The notes beneath the pieces were generated by a model that did no database searches, was not told the DNA's origin, and worked only from the letters and a program-made list of their open reading frames with translations. From positions 1,798,001 to 1,862,000 of the forward strand of contig JACTVC010000004.1 in NCBI GenBank assembly GCA_018417955.1: a stretch of DNA of 64,000 nt, written 5' to 3'. This stretch comes from Laccaria trichodermophora (Eukaryota > Basidiomycota > Agaricomycetes > Agaricales > Hydnangiaceae). Made by a program: the position numbers and the translations under genes. Shown here in pieces: positions 20,900-33,156 of this stretch; positions within the stretch are counted from its first letter, which is position 1; each line of letters opens with the position of its first letter.

Positions 20900-23800
20900 A
20901 TGGTGGTGACTGTAAGTTAGAATTAATTAATATTGATTATTGAATCAAAGAAGGAAGGTACTTACTTCATGACCTTGCTCACTTGACGAGCTGATGCGAC
21001 TCGTCGATAGTGCAGGTCCTTCAGTACATCATTGATGATGGTGGAAAGAAAGTAAACATTGGCCAACACAATTTTGATCAACACCAATGTCGTCCTCGAC
21101 CATCATCGCCAACTTCCTCAATCATATTTTGAACTTGGAATCGACAGCAACTGGACAACCTGGTTCTTACCTCCGGCTGCGTAAATGGAGGGTTATGGTA
21201 TGTCTTCATTGTTTTTGATTCCCCCTCCGATGAGCCCCAGTTTTCTGACAAGGCACTTATAGTTTCATCCCCTGGACTCGAATCACGCACCTCAGATTCT
21301 GCTGACAATGTGTCTGGCATGTCTTATGAAGGAAGGAATAGTAGGTGAGCTGTAGAGGAGAGGATACCTGTTTAGGTGGAGGGTTAAGCTTTCAAGGCCG
21401 GTGCTGTATCCCAGGTAAGAGCGTCAGTTCTTCCAACAACCATCTCTTGCTAAGACACGTCCAGAACCAATGCCGAGGTTCGCTTACTACCTCACAGAAA
21501 CTTGAGCTCAAGCACTAGCCTGTCCATGTTTCATGTTCACCGGCACCCCTTACCCCTGGTTGCAATTTCTGAAGCCCTAGATGTGTTCAGCCATTCACAA
21601 ACGTCAGCCCGACGGTGCTTCGCTGATATCTCCTTCCAACGACAAGATCCGACACGTTCAAGCCCTGCAAGGCCCATCGAATCCCCTCCATCCCCTCAAA
21701 TACGACAGTGCGGGCAGACATTTGTGTATGTGCTCTTTCTTTTGGTTCGGCCCTAACTCCTCCAGCGCTAATTGGTCAGCGTTCCACAGGATCATTGGGC
21801 CTGTTCTCAAAAGCATCAAGCTCATACTCGCTAGGGCACTGTCCGATGTAGGCGATGAACCAACATCCATGCAGAACGTACTTGTAGTAGGTCGTTCGTT
21901 GTGATTCCTCAAAAACGGCGACCTCCCTCAAGCAATATATGAGCACAGTGGGTGCCGTTTTTCTGCCAGAGTATACTTACCAGGAATCTCTTTTAAAGTT
22001 TCTATTCACCGACCAACATAAGACGCGCATCTGCGCATCTTTGGCGCATCTCTTCTTTGGGGCCAAGGTATGTTCCTTGCACGTTTGGATCCATGAATCA
22101 GACTTAACAGACCTGTAAAGCTGCGATACGTTGTGACGACTCATTGTAGGAGCCTGGATGGAATGTAGCATGAGAGCGTGGAAGAGATCTAAGCGGAAGG
22201 CGCTTGACAATCTTTAGGCAGTGAGCCACTCGAAGATTCTGGGTACACTTAGCATGTTCTGAAACCTTTACTTTCTCAAAGCATTCAAGGTCATCTTTAG
22301 CAGTACCTCTGTATGAGGATTTGAAGACGCGGCGTTATCGACCGCCAAGTTTGCACTATCCGGTACAATATGGTATGCGTCGTTCCTCTCAACATACCGA
22401 AGCTTACAAGCTGCCGCTACCTGCAGCACTGGCAACATTGGTCACTTTGATGAAACTCTCCGACTCGACCAGGGAAAGCTTCTTGAAATTGGCGGGTGGA
22501 GGGAGTGCAATTCTGAGAACTCGTACGCCCTCGTCGATCTCGGAATGGGACACGGAGCTCCCTTCCGTGTGTAGAACGGGTTCAGCAGATGAACGACAAA
22601 CTCGCCGCAGATTTGATGCAAACTGTTACATTGTCGAGGATGCTTGGTACGTTGTTATCCGATGCTGCTTGCGTTGTGTTTGACTGTCTTTTTCTAACTA
22701 TGTGACCCTCTCTCTGTCAACAGGAAGGATCGCGTGCCCAGAGAGACAGGCCTGGGCGAGGGCAAAACATGCACATTGGACAACACGTCAAATTGATATC
22801 TAACTCACGTCAAATTTATATTCCCTGTCTACATGCGTCGTTAACCCCAAGCGCGCACTTTTCACTCCACATACGGCCCCAACGGCCACAGGAGCTGAGA
22901 TCAACTTTAGATACGGCTGATATGATTCAGAGCTCGACTTACTTACCCAGTCGCCGAAAACAACGCCGAAAATTGAAATGTAAGTATTCGAGTAAGGGAA
23001 GATTGATCCGTTGATCAACAACAATTTGATCACAAAGGTTTGCCCTCGACTGCGACACCAGCTCGACACCAACTCGACACGAACCCTTTGCTCCATCATG
23101 CATCATGCATCATCCACCGTTGTGCGTTATTATGGCTCCAGATATCACACCAATAGGAGGGATCTCGTGAGTGTCTCTTTGACATTGCCCTTGACCCACG
23201 CCGAAGGTTACTCTAGGTTTTACCCACCAGCACTTTGGCCGAGGATGAAAACCGCGCTGAGACATTTCCCCTCGCCCTCTCGGATCGTTTAACCGTGTGG
23301 GCTCCATTCAGAGTGCGTGTCTCTCCACCCAGCCCTCATCTCGCTGAAGCGCTGACGAGTCATCCAGTGCCGCTCAAGTCTCTTACTGGCGCATACCGGT
23401 CAGCCTCCACATTTTCTGCCTTTGTGACGCAATCTCAAGCAACATACACTACCCGTCAACGTGAGGATTTGAGGACGAGTCCAGAAGATTGCGTCACGGA
23501 TTTGTACGGTACGTCCACGCTCTATCCCTCTCTAAGTTCTAGTTTTGAGAATGCGTACATTAGTACCGTACCATCCCCTCGGACTCGATTCACGCACGCC
23601 AGGGATAGGCTCCGGTCTCTACGACGATGCGCTGAGGACGACTTGCGGCAGAAATGAGATTTGATGAGGTGCAGAGAAGAGGGTAGTTGTGCCGGAACAG
23701 GGTCATGGCCAGTGTTCTATCGCAGGTATGAACGTCAATTCTTCGGCCGATCAATTCCTGCTGAGCTTCTGCGTTTCTGAAGGGCACTTCACAAACACCG

Positions 23801-25190
23801 CTACCAGTCTGCTACTCTTGGCTATGTTGTGGTCATAGTTTGTTCTGTTCGATCCCAAGGTCGACAAAACACGTTCAACGTCCGCCGTCCTCGACTCACT
23901 ACGGCGCCTTGGACTACTACACGTAAAGCGCTGGGACACGTCACGTATGTCCTCTTGCTTTGGGTAAGGCTCCAACACCTCTGGCTTTCGGTGACGAGCT
24001 CGAGCTAAACACATTATCGTTTTGCAGGCTCACTGACGTGGCAACTCTGAGGCGTCGAGTTTACACAAACGAGCATACCGTCCGGCAGATGATGAACCAA
24101 CGCCGACCCGGCGGCTTTTCTTCATGGTGTTAAACCTCTCAGCGGGGACGAGGGGGCAATACATTCTGCTTGTAGAGGACCACCAACATCTCGACAAGGA
24201 CGATTGCAAAAACTAGACTCGAAGCAACGGCGTTCTCAACCACGGTCGATTCCGCCAACTCTACGCCTATAATCTAGCCACCATTCGTGCTCCTCCTTTA
24301 CAAGCTCAATCTCCCTTTGCGTGCTATCCCTCTTTCCAGGAACTCGAATCTGCTTAGCCTGGGCTCGAAACTTGGTGTGAATGTGCAACCTCTTACGGGG
24401 GATAAGGGGTTGAAAGGAAACTGAGGTCTGAGCTTTCATTCCGGGGCGTAATGTTTTATGGCATCGGGAACCATTCATGCAGTACGTGTCCATTGGGTTC
24501 AATTAACTTCGTTTTTGCTGATAACCTTCTGTTGTGTGGTTAGTCAAACGTTGTCGGTTTTTATGGGTCTCGAAGACCTTGCCTTGAACCGTCAGAAGCC
24601 CATACTTGTGCAACCCCTTTCTATGCGTCAACCTCTTTCAAGTGACTTGGGATCAAAGAAAACGGAGACGCGGTTCTGGTAGCCACGTTTTGGCTTTCAT
24701 AAGCGACCGTGTTGTCGCTGAGGTTCAAGGTATGTTCCCTCTATCGCCGACTTTCTTCGGAGCTCCTGATCATGGATCTTACAGTTCACCTTGCATGGAA
24801 TACATCAACTCACGCATTCTAGCACGACGATATAAACAACGTCTTGTAAGACACCTGTACTTCCAGAACCGACGCCGAGGGCGGTTCACCAGCCCATTGG
24901 AACTCCAGCCAGTTCATGCTCTGCGTTGACGCTGTCCTATCACGTAACACATGTTTCACGTTCAACATACATTGTAGTCCGACACAGTGTCGCCAATCAT
25001 TCACTTCGACAACAAAATCCGATATAGTCAACTTTTTCATGATCCTCCAAACCTCTCGAGCCATGGATTCAATCTTGAAACCTTTACTTTCACTGTGAAT
25101 GAGAGACTTCGTCTTACCCTTCGAACTCCAAATTTCTGATTGCATAACGAGACGTCTATATATGCTCTTACTTTGCCTCCTTTCTCGATG
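20900..25190. other. Duplicated sequence without recognised gene
   Basis: 4.3 kb of short, broken frames. 23000-24870 aligns with 900-2720. 20940-21060 resembles 5340-5470 and 27370-27480, so this part itself contains an older internal repeat. 21658-21912 is a partial copy of the hydrophobic frame at 3420-3794. A frame near 22380-22620 is open for about 80 codons but I do not recognise it. Confidence 0.45.
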
Positions 25191-25195
25191 ACGAG

Positions 25196-25557
25196 CTAAC
25201 GAGCTGCGTTGATGACATGGCAGTCGGGCCTGTCCTCCAAAGCATCAACATCATACTTGCGAGAACGCCGTCCGACGTCTGCTGGAGGTGAGAGGTAAGT
25301 ACTTGTAGTAGATCCTTCGTTGTGATTCCTCGTCAGACTTACCAAGCTCTTGTCGGCGATGGATAGCAAAACATCCAGTGCGCGAAGGAACAGAATGGCC
25401 ATGTACATTTCGAAAGGGCAATTGGAGGAGGGCCATAACAGCCCGAACTACGAGAAGCAGTTCTTTCGAAGGGGGTGATCGTGTACAGAGAAGTATATAA
25501 TATACTACTTTTTAGATGTAGGCGATACTTTTCGTAAACAAACGACGAGGATATCAA
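25196..25557 (-). pseudogene. Frameshifted copy of the hydrophobic frame
   Basis: Homologous to 3420-3794, but the match is spread over several frames (the piece YMAILFLRALDVLLSIADKS in one, an upstream piece in another). It supports the view that neither copy is a working gene. Confidence 0.45.
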
Positions 25558-25639
25558 TTAGAAAGGAGAGCCGGACGGAATGGTGCAATGGGGCATGACA
25601 GAAGAGTGTGAACTGTGAACCTTAGAAGGGGTACCTATC

Positions 25640-26870
25640 TCCCCAACCCCAAGTCCAAACGCTCCTCAACCTCTCAATCAAGATCAACGACAAACACATT
25701 TTCACAATCCCCCTCCCTCTAATCACCTTCCTCACCCGCGTACAGCATCAGCGAGGCTCAGATCGTTAGTCCAAGCACCGTTAAGCAGGGCCAGGATTCC
25801 TTCGATTTAAAGGATGGGCTGCCTGTTCGAGAGGCTGCTGGACGAATCGGTGCCCCTGGTGGCAGTTTCCCAATGACAGGAAGGGTGAATTGTGAGATGT
25901 GTTGTTGAGCTCTATCAGACGCAGACGCGGAGGAGTGGCTCAACGAAAAGCGGTTACGATGTGGATCCGAGGTTCCTCCATTCGAGTGAGTGACACCCTT
26001 TGATCATGAGTTTTTGCGTGCGTATAGGCCTCCGTCTAGATCTGCTTCGTCGTCGTCTTCCTCCGCTGCTATTGGAGGAAGGGCGGATGCGAAGTGCCCG
26101 AAGCCTTCTTTCGATTGCTGGGATTGGGAGTGGGATTGCGAACGAGATTGGGACCTCTACGAAGACGTCGCCGTCGTCCCCCCACCAGCCCCAGCGCCAA
26201 CACATCACTGCCCTGGAACCCTCTTCGTCGCCAGCCACATCTACCTCCACAAGCCTCCCTATCTCCTGCCTCGCCTTCCTCCGCTGCCTCCTCTCCTCCT
26301 TACGCTTCGCCTCCGCCTCGGCTGCATGAGTAGCTTTGGAGACGGAGACTTGTTGGATGGTGGATATATCTAGCGGACCGGCGTCAGAGTCGAAGGTTTG
26401 GGTGGTTAGTGAAGTTGTGGGCGTGCCGCTGCAATGACGACGGAATGAGGGCGCATCGTCAACGTCATCGTCGTCTGGGAGTTGGATAGGTGGTCCAAAG
26501 AGATCAAACCCGAAGAATGTTGAGGCTGCCCGTTCTCCCCCCCCTCGCATTAGACACGTGCTTCCGTTTCCCTCTCCTCCCAGGGTTCGATTGCAAAGAA
26601 AGCGTCTCCCCGAGCTCATTGACCTAAAGGTCCGCAAGGAGACGCGTGCGGGAGATGCGGGGTTGTATGGCTGTGGCCGTTCTTCTCCTGATGGCGAGGT
26701 GTGACGTCGACGGGTGTATAACTATCAGCGGAAGAAACGGGGCGAAGACAAGTCATGCATGAGCCCAACGTGATTTGGGCCATGTTGGTGTTGTCATGTG
26801 GCAGAGCGTTTGATGGGTTGGGAAGTTGAGGGAAAGTTGAAGGGGATGTGATTGTAAACACTGCAACGTC
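25640..26870 (-). pseudogene. 'X' gene copy with intact N-terminal half (copy 4 of 4)
   Basis: A 227-codon frame at 25954-26637 keeps the part lost at 20690: FGFDLFGPPIQLP, then DDDDVDDAPSFRRH, TTQTFDSDAGPLDISTIQ and the coiled Ala/Glu/Lys/Arg segment. The frame then shifts and the Ser-rich tail is out of register. The N-terminal ITLGSCMTCLRP piece is in another frame just upstream. Function unknown. Confidence 0.5.
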
Positions 26871-27936
26871 GTAGCTTCACCGCCCTCAAAAGACGTGTTG
26901 TCATTGTGCAGGGCTCTGCGGAAAGTGGGGTCAGAGCCATCCGTTGAAGCGGCGGGTGAAGCAGGGTTTACCTCAGAGAAACATCCGTTCCCCAGGAAGA
27001 ACGAGAATCAGTACAAGATAGACGTCGTGTATGTGAGGTAAGCAAGGAGAGAGGGGTACGCAAGGACCTCGCTTGAGAACAGGGGTACAACGTCGCAAAG
27101 GATATACGATAGCCGTTCTGTCGTATTCGCGTATCGAAGGTCTGAGGACCGAGGTTTAGCTCACGTTGTGGAAGACAGGGTGGCGTACTCACCTCGAGAA
27201 GGTTGCTGGGGCCACTCCTTTCGATTCTCAATGTCTTGGCGTATCAACCGTACCTTTTCAAAGTGAGGCGCCGCCAATCTTCGAGGCCTGATGCAGTTGC
27301 CGACTCCGAATCTGCAGTGCTAAGATGATGATTCCTTCGAGTTAGACGTGATCGCGTGATCATTGAACTATAAACAAGATACTTACTTCATGACCTAGCT
27401 CGCTTGATGAGCTGAGGCAACTCGTCGATAGTGCAGGTCCTTGAGCACATCGTTGATGGTGGTGGAAAGAAAACAAACGTTACAGCCATGTGCGGAACAT
27501 AGGGCGCGGGCCGTGTTTTTTTTTTTTTGGGTCCAAACAAAGAAGTTGTTAGAGCCGCGTAGTATTATCAATGTAGCACACTCAAATGTAGTCCGTTTAG
27601 CTTGAAAATAGATCCATTCGATGCCGATTTTTATTCTGCATCTGTAGGTACAAAGTATATACATAAATCTATTGAATTTGTGAAAGGGCGAGTTGCAACA
27701 ACCTTCTGCCATTGCCCCGGAAGAAGGTGATTATCCTTCTCCCTTAACCCTTACCATTTTCTTCAATCTTCTTTTGCTCAATAATTTCGACCTTCAGCTT
27801 GCCAGCAAAACTATTTTCGTGCAGAACGGTGCAGATTTGAATTAGTACAAGTAGGTACAAGTAGGCTATGGCTATCATGATGTGTTACTATTAGCCACGT
27901 CACAACGTCCTTCAACATCGCTTCTCCAACACCATT

Positions 27937-29208
27937 ATGCCGCGTAAAAAGCGCTCAACACCTTTGCGACGTCACTACTCACAGGATCTCAAGAAGCGCG
28001 TCATTTACCAGGCGTTCACACTCGGAAAATCCTCAACAGCGATTGCAGTTGATCTCGACATGCCAGTGCGAGTTGTGCAACGTGTCAAGCGCACTTGGTT
28101 TGAAATTGGTGAAGTTTGCAGGGATAGAACTTACAAGGGACGTCACCCGTTGCTGTCTCCACTTCAGACAAAGGTAAGCTCAGGAACTTCAGTACAACAT
28201 TGCCTGCTCATTCAATTCAGTTTCTATTGGCATTACTGGACCATTCTCCAGACTTGTACCTCGACGAGATACAAGAGCAGCTTGCCGAACAGCACAACCT
28301 TGAGGTTTCCCTGTGGACAATCTCTCGCACACTCAAGCGGCTCGGTATGAGCTCAAAAAAGGTGAGTTTTTGGGATAACATTTCTGAGTCCAGTCGCTAC
28401 ACTTGTTTTCCAGTTGTCAAAGGCTGCGGCAGAGCGCTGTGAAGAAGCACGTCGTGATTTTGCTATTGAGATGGGTGATATCCCACCTGAATATCTTGTC
28501 ACTGCTGATGAAGCTGCCGTAAATGTCCTGACCACATATCGGACCAATGGGTGGTCACTTCAGGGTCTTCGAGCACGCAAAAAGTGTTGTTTCGTACGTG
28601 GTACCCGGTATGCTAGTTTATTTTGTATACCTTGTTCCACCATATTCATGCCTTAGAAGGTATTCAGTCCTCCCTGCAATATCTCTTGCTGGTGTTCTCT
28701 ATAGCCACATCAAGATCGGTGCATATAATGGGGATCAATTCCTCATTTGGCTGGAGGGATTGCTTCAAATCATTAGTGATGAGCAGGGGTAACCCTGGGG
28801 TGACCCTTGGAGGGTCGACAAACCCTTGCACATCACTACAAATCATGAATCCCTACCCAGGCCCTCATAGCGTGCTCATCCTTGACAACTGTCAAATTCA
28901 CCATGTCCCAGGTGTTGCAGAAATGTGTGCTGAACGGTATGTCAATCTACAATCATGGATTATATCCAACTCATCTCACATCTAGGGGAGTGCGCCTTAT
29001 CTATCTACCACCATATTCTCCTGACTTGAACCCAATTGAAGAATGCTTTTCATTTTTCAAGCACTATATCCGCCGATATGGGAATCAGTTCCGGGACATT
29101 GTTGAGACGGGAGATGAAGTGGAACCATATATGTTTCTTTATCATGCTCTTGACCAAGTCAGGGAATCAGATTGTAGGGGATGGTTTCATCATTCTGGAT
29201 ATATATAA
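27937..29208 (+). pseudogene. Tc1/mariner-type DD34E transposase, disrupted by a 65-bp MITE
   Basis: Exons 27937-28173, 28221-28361, 28414-28607, 28660-28936 (interrupted) and 28986-29208, with introns of 47-52 bp. The N-terminus carries a helix-turn-helix region. The DDE domain shows TADEAAVN (first Asp), LILDNCQIHH (second Asp) and YSPDLNPIEE (Glu). Between the second Asp and the Glu are 34 residues, the Tc1 spacing. Removing the MITE at 28774-28838 and one 8-bp target copy gives exactly 333 codons, so the MITE is the only visible defect. It causes a frameshift and stop before the second catalytic Asp. The enzyme would cut and paste the element at TA. Confidence 0.9.
28774..28838. mobile_element. 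65-bp hAT-like MITE inside the mariner transposase
   Basis: Inverted ends TAGTGATGAGCAGGGG and TAGTGATGTGCAAGGG. The flanks CAAATCAT at 28766-28773 and 28839-28846 are an exact 8-bp target duplication. The TAGTG start and 8-bp duplication are hAT hallmarks. Almost the whole element is stem. Confidence 0.88.
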
Positions 29209-29436
29209 TAATGTAAACATATATTTTAATGAATTGATATATGTTGGGTATAAAACTGATCATAAAGTGTGTAACAGGTTAGTTATATAGGTAGAGAAAT
29301 CAGGGATTATATGTCGTGAGTATGTAAAAAAATAACAATGAAAAAATAGGGATGAAAACAAAGGGTATCCACCAAGGGGGGTAGTTGAAATGAAAGTGAG
29401 ATTTGAGTAGGATGGGTATAAAATAGAAGGACAGTA

Positions 29437-31388
29437 TCAAGCACGTTTCTTACCACGAACACGATCAATCTTCTTGATCTCAGCACGAACAGCATCTAAT
29501 AAAAACTCAGCATTACCTGAAGTCATACCAAATTCCGGCCCAGAGAGACGATCGGTAGTAATTTTGGCAAGTTGGTCGATGTTGTAGTAATCTTTTGCAT
29601 CGAAATCAGCAATATGCTTGGTGAGCTGGCGTCTTGGCTGCTTTTCCGATAGCTTTGTGATGAATGCATTGATCTCGGGGTAAGGATTTGCATATGTATC
29701 GTCAAAGCCGTCACTCGAAGGAATACCATAGGCAGGAGGAGGTTGGGGTTGTTGGTGAGGAGGTGGATACATTGGGGTCGGGGTTGGTGGATAACCACCT
29801 GGGTAGCTGGGAGCTGGGGGCATGTACCATGGAAACATGTATGGTTGACCCATCACTTGAGGGGTCATGAACCCTGGTGGGGCAACTGCTGGGGAACTAA
29901 CAGCAGATTTGCTCAAAAGCGAGGGGTGACCACTAAAATCACGGAAAAGCTCGCTTTTTGGTGGATTTTGCAAGGTAACACCATGAGCCCCACTTGCCTG
30001 AACATCTTACATTAGCGATGCAAGGTAGAGAAAATAGATTACGCTACCAATGCGACAGCCCAACCCCGACGTTGCTGAAAGGAGAGGCATACGTGTTCGC
30101 CCGCCTTGTTGATCTTGCAGAATTTCGTTGGTCCACAAAGCTGGCACTTTGTCAGGACTTTCTCGAGTTGTCCATAGGCCTTGTTCTCTTTTTCCATCAT
30201 CCCATCGCCATCATCTTCATCGTCATCATTATCCCCGAGATCCATCATCAGCACCTTACCTTTTTTCCGACCAGCGCCCCCTCCTCCCCATCCACCCTCA
30301 GAACGCTGCGTGGCCTTCCCATTCTTCAAATGATTCCGAAGGGATGCCATGTACTGTATTTGGAGCTGAGAATGACAGCGTGAGATGAATGAAGGGAAAT
30401 GAACTCACAGCCTCAGGGCCAACAGACAAGTTGACTGATATGCCCATTTTCTTCTTCTTCTGCAACGCGCGAAGGTCCTCAAGCATGCCTGTCCAATCGT
30501 CTTCACTGCTGAGATCAATTGGCTGTGTCTTTTGGGCAGCCGACGAGAATTTGTAGCCAAGGCGAGGCTTCTTCTGAACGTTCGCACATCCAATGGTAGT
30601 ATAGATGACTGAAAGGGCGTCATCGTAATCTGTATCGAAGCTCAATGTCTTGCGACGAGCCCCTTCACTGGAAACATTGGGGATAAGAAGCACCACCTCT
30701 ATGAAATCATTGGGTGAGTTCCTTTCTTGCAGCGCTGAGAAGGATACTCACTTTTACTAGGCTCAATGCTTGTTTCAAGCGAAGCAGGAGCATCGTCACC
30801 TCCTCGCTTCCGCACTTTCTTCGATGGACGTGGTTTCTCAACAATTTCAACCTCATCCTCAGCATCGTCATCCTCAGCATCCTCGTCCTCCCCATCCTCA
30901 AGCACTCTATCAGAAGCTTCGCCCCAGCCACGCTTGCGAGAGTTGTTGAGAGCATGCAGGTCCTCGATGCTGATTTCCTCATCCTCATCCTCGTCAAATC
31001 TACCACCAAGAACTTCCTCTCTTGCCCTCCTGACAGCTTTTTTTGAAGGGGGAGGAGGTGGTGTTATGACAATTTCTTCTTCCCCCTCTTGCGTAGGGGT
31101 CGATGGGAGAGGCTCGTTTGGGAGAAGTGGCTCATCTTGTGAGTGTGTTTCAACTTGGTGAGGGGTAGATGGAGGGTTATATGCAGGGGCTGAGACATTT
31201 CTGACAGGCACTGAAGCCCCACCGTTGTCAAGAGGAGCAGGATTAGCTGGGAGCCCACTGCGAAGAGCGGAGAAGAGTGGAATGGTGATCTTCAAGCCGG
31301 TGCTTGAGGTGTCCGTGGGCGTGGATGATCCGCGAGAAGTGCCACGGCCACGACCACGACCACGTTTCCGTCCAGTGCCGCGTGCCAT
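29437..31388 (-). CDS. Accessory protein of the mariner element (601 aa, function unknown)
   Basis: Exons 31388-30752, 30698-30409, 30365-30048 and 29997-29437 join to exactly 602 codons, with introns of 43-53 bp and GT-AG ends. The N-terminus (MARGTGRKRGRGRGRG) is Gly/Arg-rich and basic. It is followed by a long acidic and Ser/Pro-rich disordered part with KKAVRRAREE and RPSKKVRKRGG (nuclear-localisation-like). A possible metal-binding cluster CQLCGPTKFC...HVC lies near residues 390-410. A Pro/Tyr-rich stretch and a C-terminal helical region ending VRGKKRA follow. The start is the first Met in frame, just inside the inverted repeat. Its coding capacity is intact although the transposase is broken. 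A DNA- or chromatin-binding role is plausible but unproven. Confidence 0.75.
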
Positions 31389-31693
31389 AGTCTTGGGTAG
31401 AGTGGAGACGAGCAGCGATGTGTAAGCGACGCTGAAGGTCGTTGTGATGAGGCGGAAGGTCGTTGCAACAGGAAACTTGACTCGTTCTTGCACAAATTCA
31501 ATAGATTTATGTATATACTTTGTACCTACAGATGCAGAATAAAAATCGGCATCGAATGGATCTATTTTCAAGCTAAACGGACTACATTTGAGTGTGCTAC
31601 ATTGATAATACTACGCGGCTCTAGCAACTTCTTTGTTTGGACCCAAAAAAAAAAAAAACACAGCCCGCGCCCTATGTTCTGCACATGGCTGTA

Positions 31694-33156
31694 ATCAACA
31701 CGAATTTGATCGACGTCCATCCTCTCCGCCTTCGCCCGCCTGGAATCCGAGCTAACACCAGAATTGACAGGACACGTTTCATGCACAGGCTTCTAAGACC
31801 AGGGATATACGATCCGGGATGGGTCTGTAGCATTAGTACGTATTCATCCGTATTCATTCGGCTAGTTGTTCGCTGGCTTACATCCCTTGTCTCTACGTCA
31901 GTGAGGCCATATCGGTTTCGTCGTGTCCCGCGAATGTTTCACCGCCGTACTCCCGGTTCGCAGAAGATTTGCAAACTCTGCCGCCGCAATCAACCACCCC
32001 ACAAGGGAGATGAGAGATGGACGACAAACAGAGAGGGACTACGTATACGAAGTGTACGGTATGCGCTCTCTTTCATCGATTTTCTGCGTAATGCCCAGTA
32101 CGCGCTCAGGACGACGAACGATGGACCGTAGGTCTTCTCGGCGCACAGGAGAGGTTGGTTGTGCAATGGTGAACGTGTTGTGCTATTCAACTGGTGAGTA
32201 TCCATGGTTCAAGTAACGCCGTCCTTTTGTAACGTACAATCACCAGAGGGTGGTTCACTCGCCCGCACCAACTCACGTCTGCACAATCTACAGCCTTGTG
32301 CTCTGTGTGACGACGCTCTCCTTTGGTCCACCCGCTTATATCTCAACACTCTGCAGTTCTACCAACGGCTCACCCTAACGACAACAAGCCTCTTCTGGCA
32401 ACGCAATTTTCAAAGTGCCATCAGGCCCATGGCCAATCTCGGAACAACCCAAAAACTGGACAACTTTGGAATGCTTAGGATCGGAGTTCTACCCTGGGTC
32501 GTGGAGCGTCACCACGAGGGTATGGCGAGGCCCTTGCAACGAGGAATCAAGGTCAGCCTTGCGTTCCCGTCGTTCGTTGCGTGCTGCATGGTTACGCTTC
32601 CCTATCCAGCGTCATCAGTATCCTCCTACAGGCTGAAGTACAGCCGACGCTCGTGCGGATCAGTGACAACAATACTTGTTTATGTAAAGCCGGGATGCGA
32701 GGCAATTTGAGGGTCAGTGACACAAGTGGAATTAAAAGGACAAGAAATGAGGCGACGTCCTACTTAGGATGGTGGTGAAGGAACCGACGGTGGTCGTCAT
32801 AAACGCCAGGTTTGGGATGCTGGGTCAGGTACATCCGCTCGTCTTTTACAATTCTATATATTTAATGTTGTAGTATCGTCTCCAGCTGGATTTGATGTTG
32901 TCTTACATATGTGAAATAAATGCCGCAATCTGTTCTCTTCGCCAGTGTTGGCGTTTTATTTTTCACACATGTCCGTTGACCGAGCTTGTTCCGGCGTCTG
33001 CTTGCCGACTTGGCGCCCAACCACGTTGCTGCGCGTGTATCTCGGAGCGCTGTTCTTGAATCCAGGCCTCGAACATCAGCTGACCCCATGAAGCGGTTCC
33101 GTCACCCATTCAGAAATTTGACGCCGCACAGCATCGACTCTTTCTTCTGAACCACG
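31694..33156. other. Duplicated 5' flank of NB-ARC gene 2
   Basis: Continuation of copy B after the mariner element. It matches 5480-8276, with the 533-bp MITE absent. No recognised gene. The last few hundred bases are probably promoter and leader of gene 2. Confidence 0.45.

Larger units (their letters stand above)
27483..31691. mobile_element. 4.2-kb Tc1/mariner-superfamily element with a second gene
   Basis: Inverted repeats of about 200 bp (27483-27682 and 31491-31691) start CAGCCATGTGC and differ at only a few bases. TA stands on both sides (27481-27482 and 31692-31693). Copy A at about 5450 shows the uninterrupted locus. Inside are a Tc1-type DD34E transposase on the plus strand and an intact 601-codon gene on the minus strand, facing each other tail to tail. 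The nearly identical ends suggest fairly recent insertion. Confidence 0.93.

Noticed and set aside
28353..28846. Minus-strand frames opposite the mariner transposase
   Set aside because: They overlap exons carrying the DDE motifs and show no conserved features.
29994..30388. Plus-strand frames opposite the mariner accessory gene
   Set aside because: The minus-strand exons splice to an exact 602-codon gene. The plus frames have no support.
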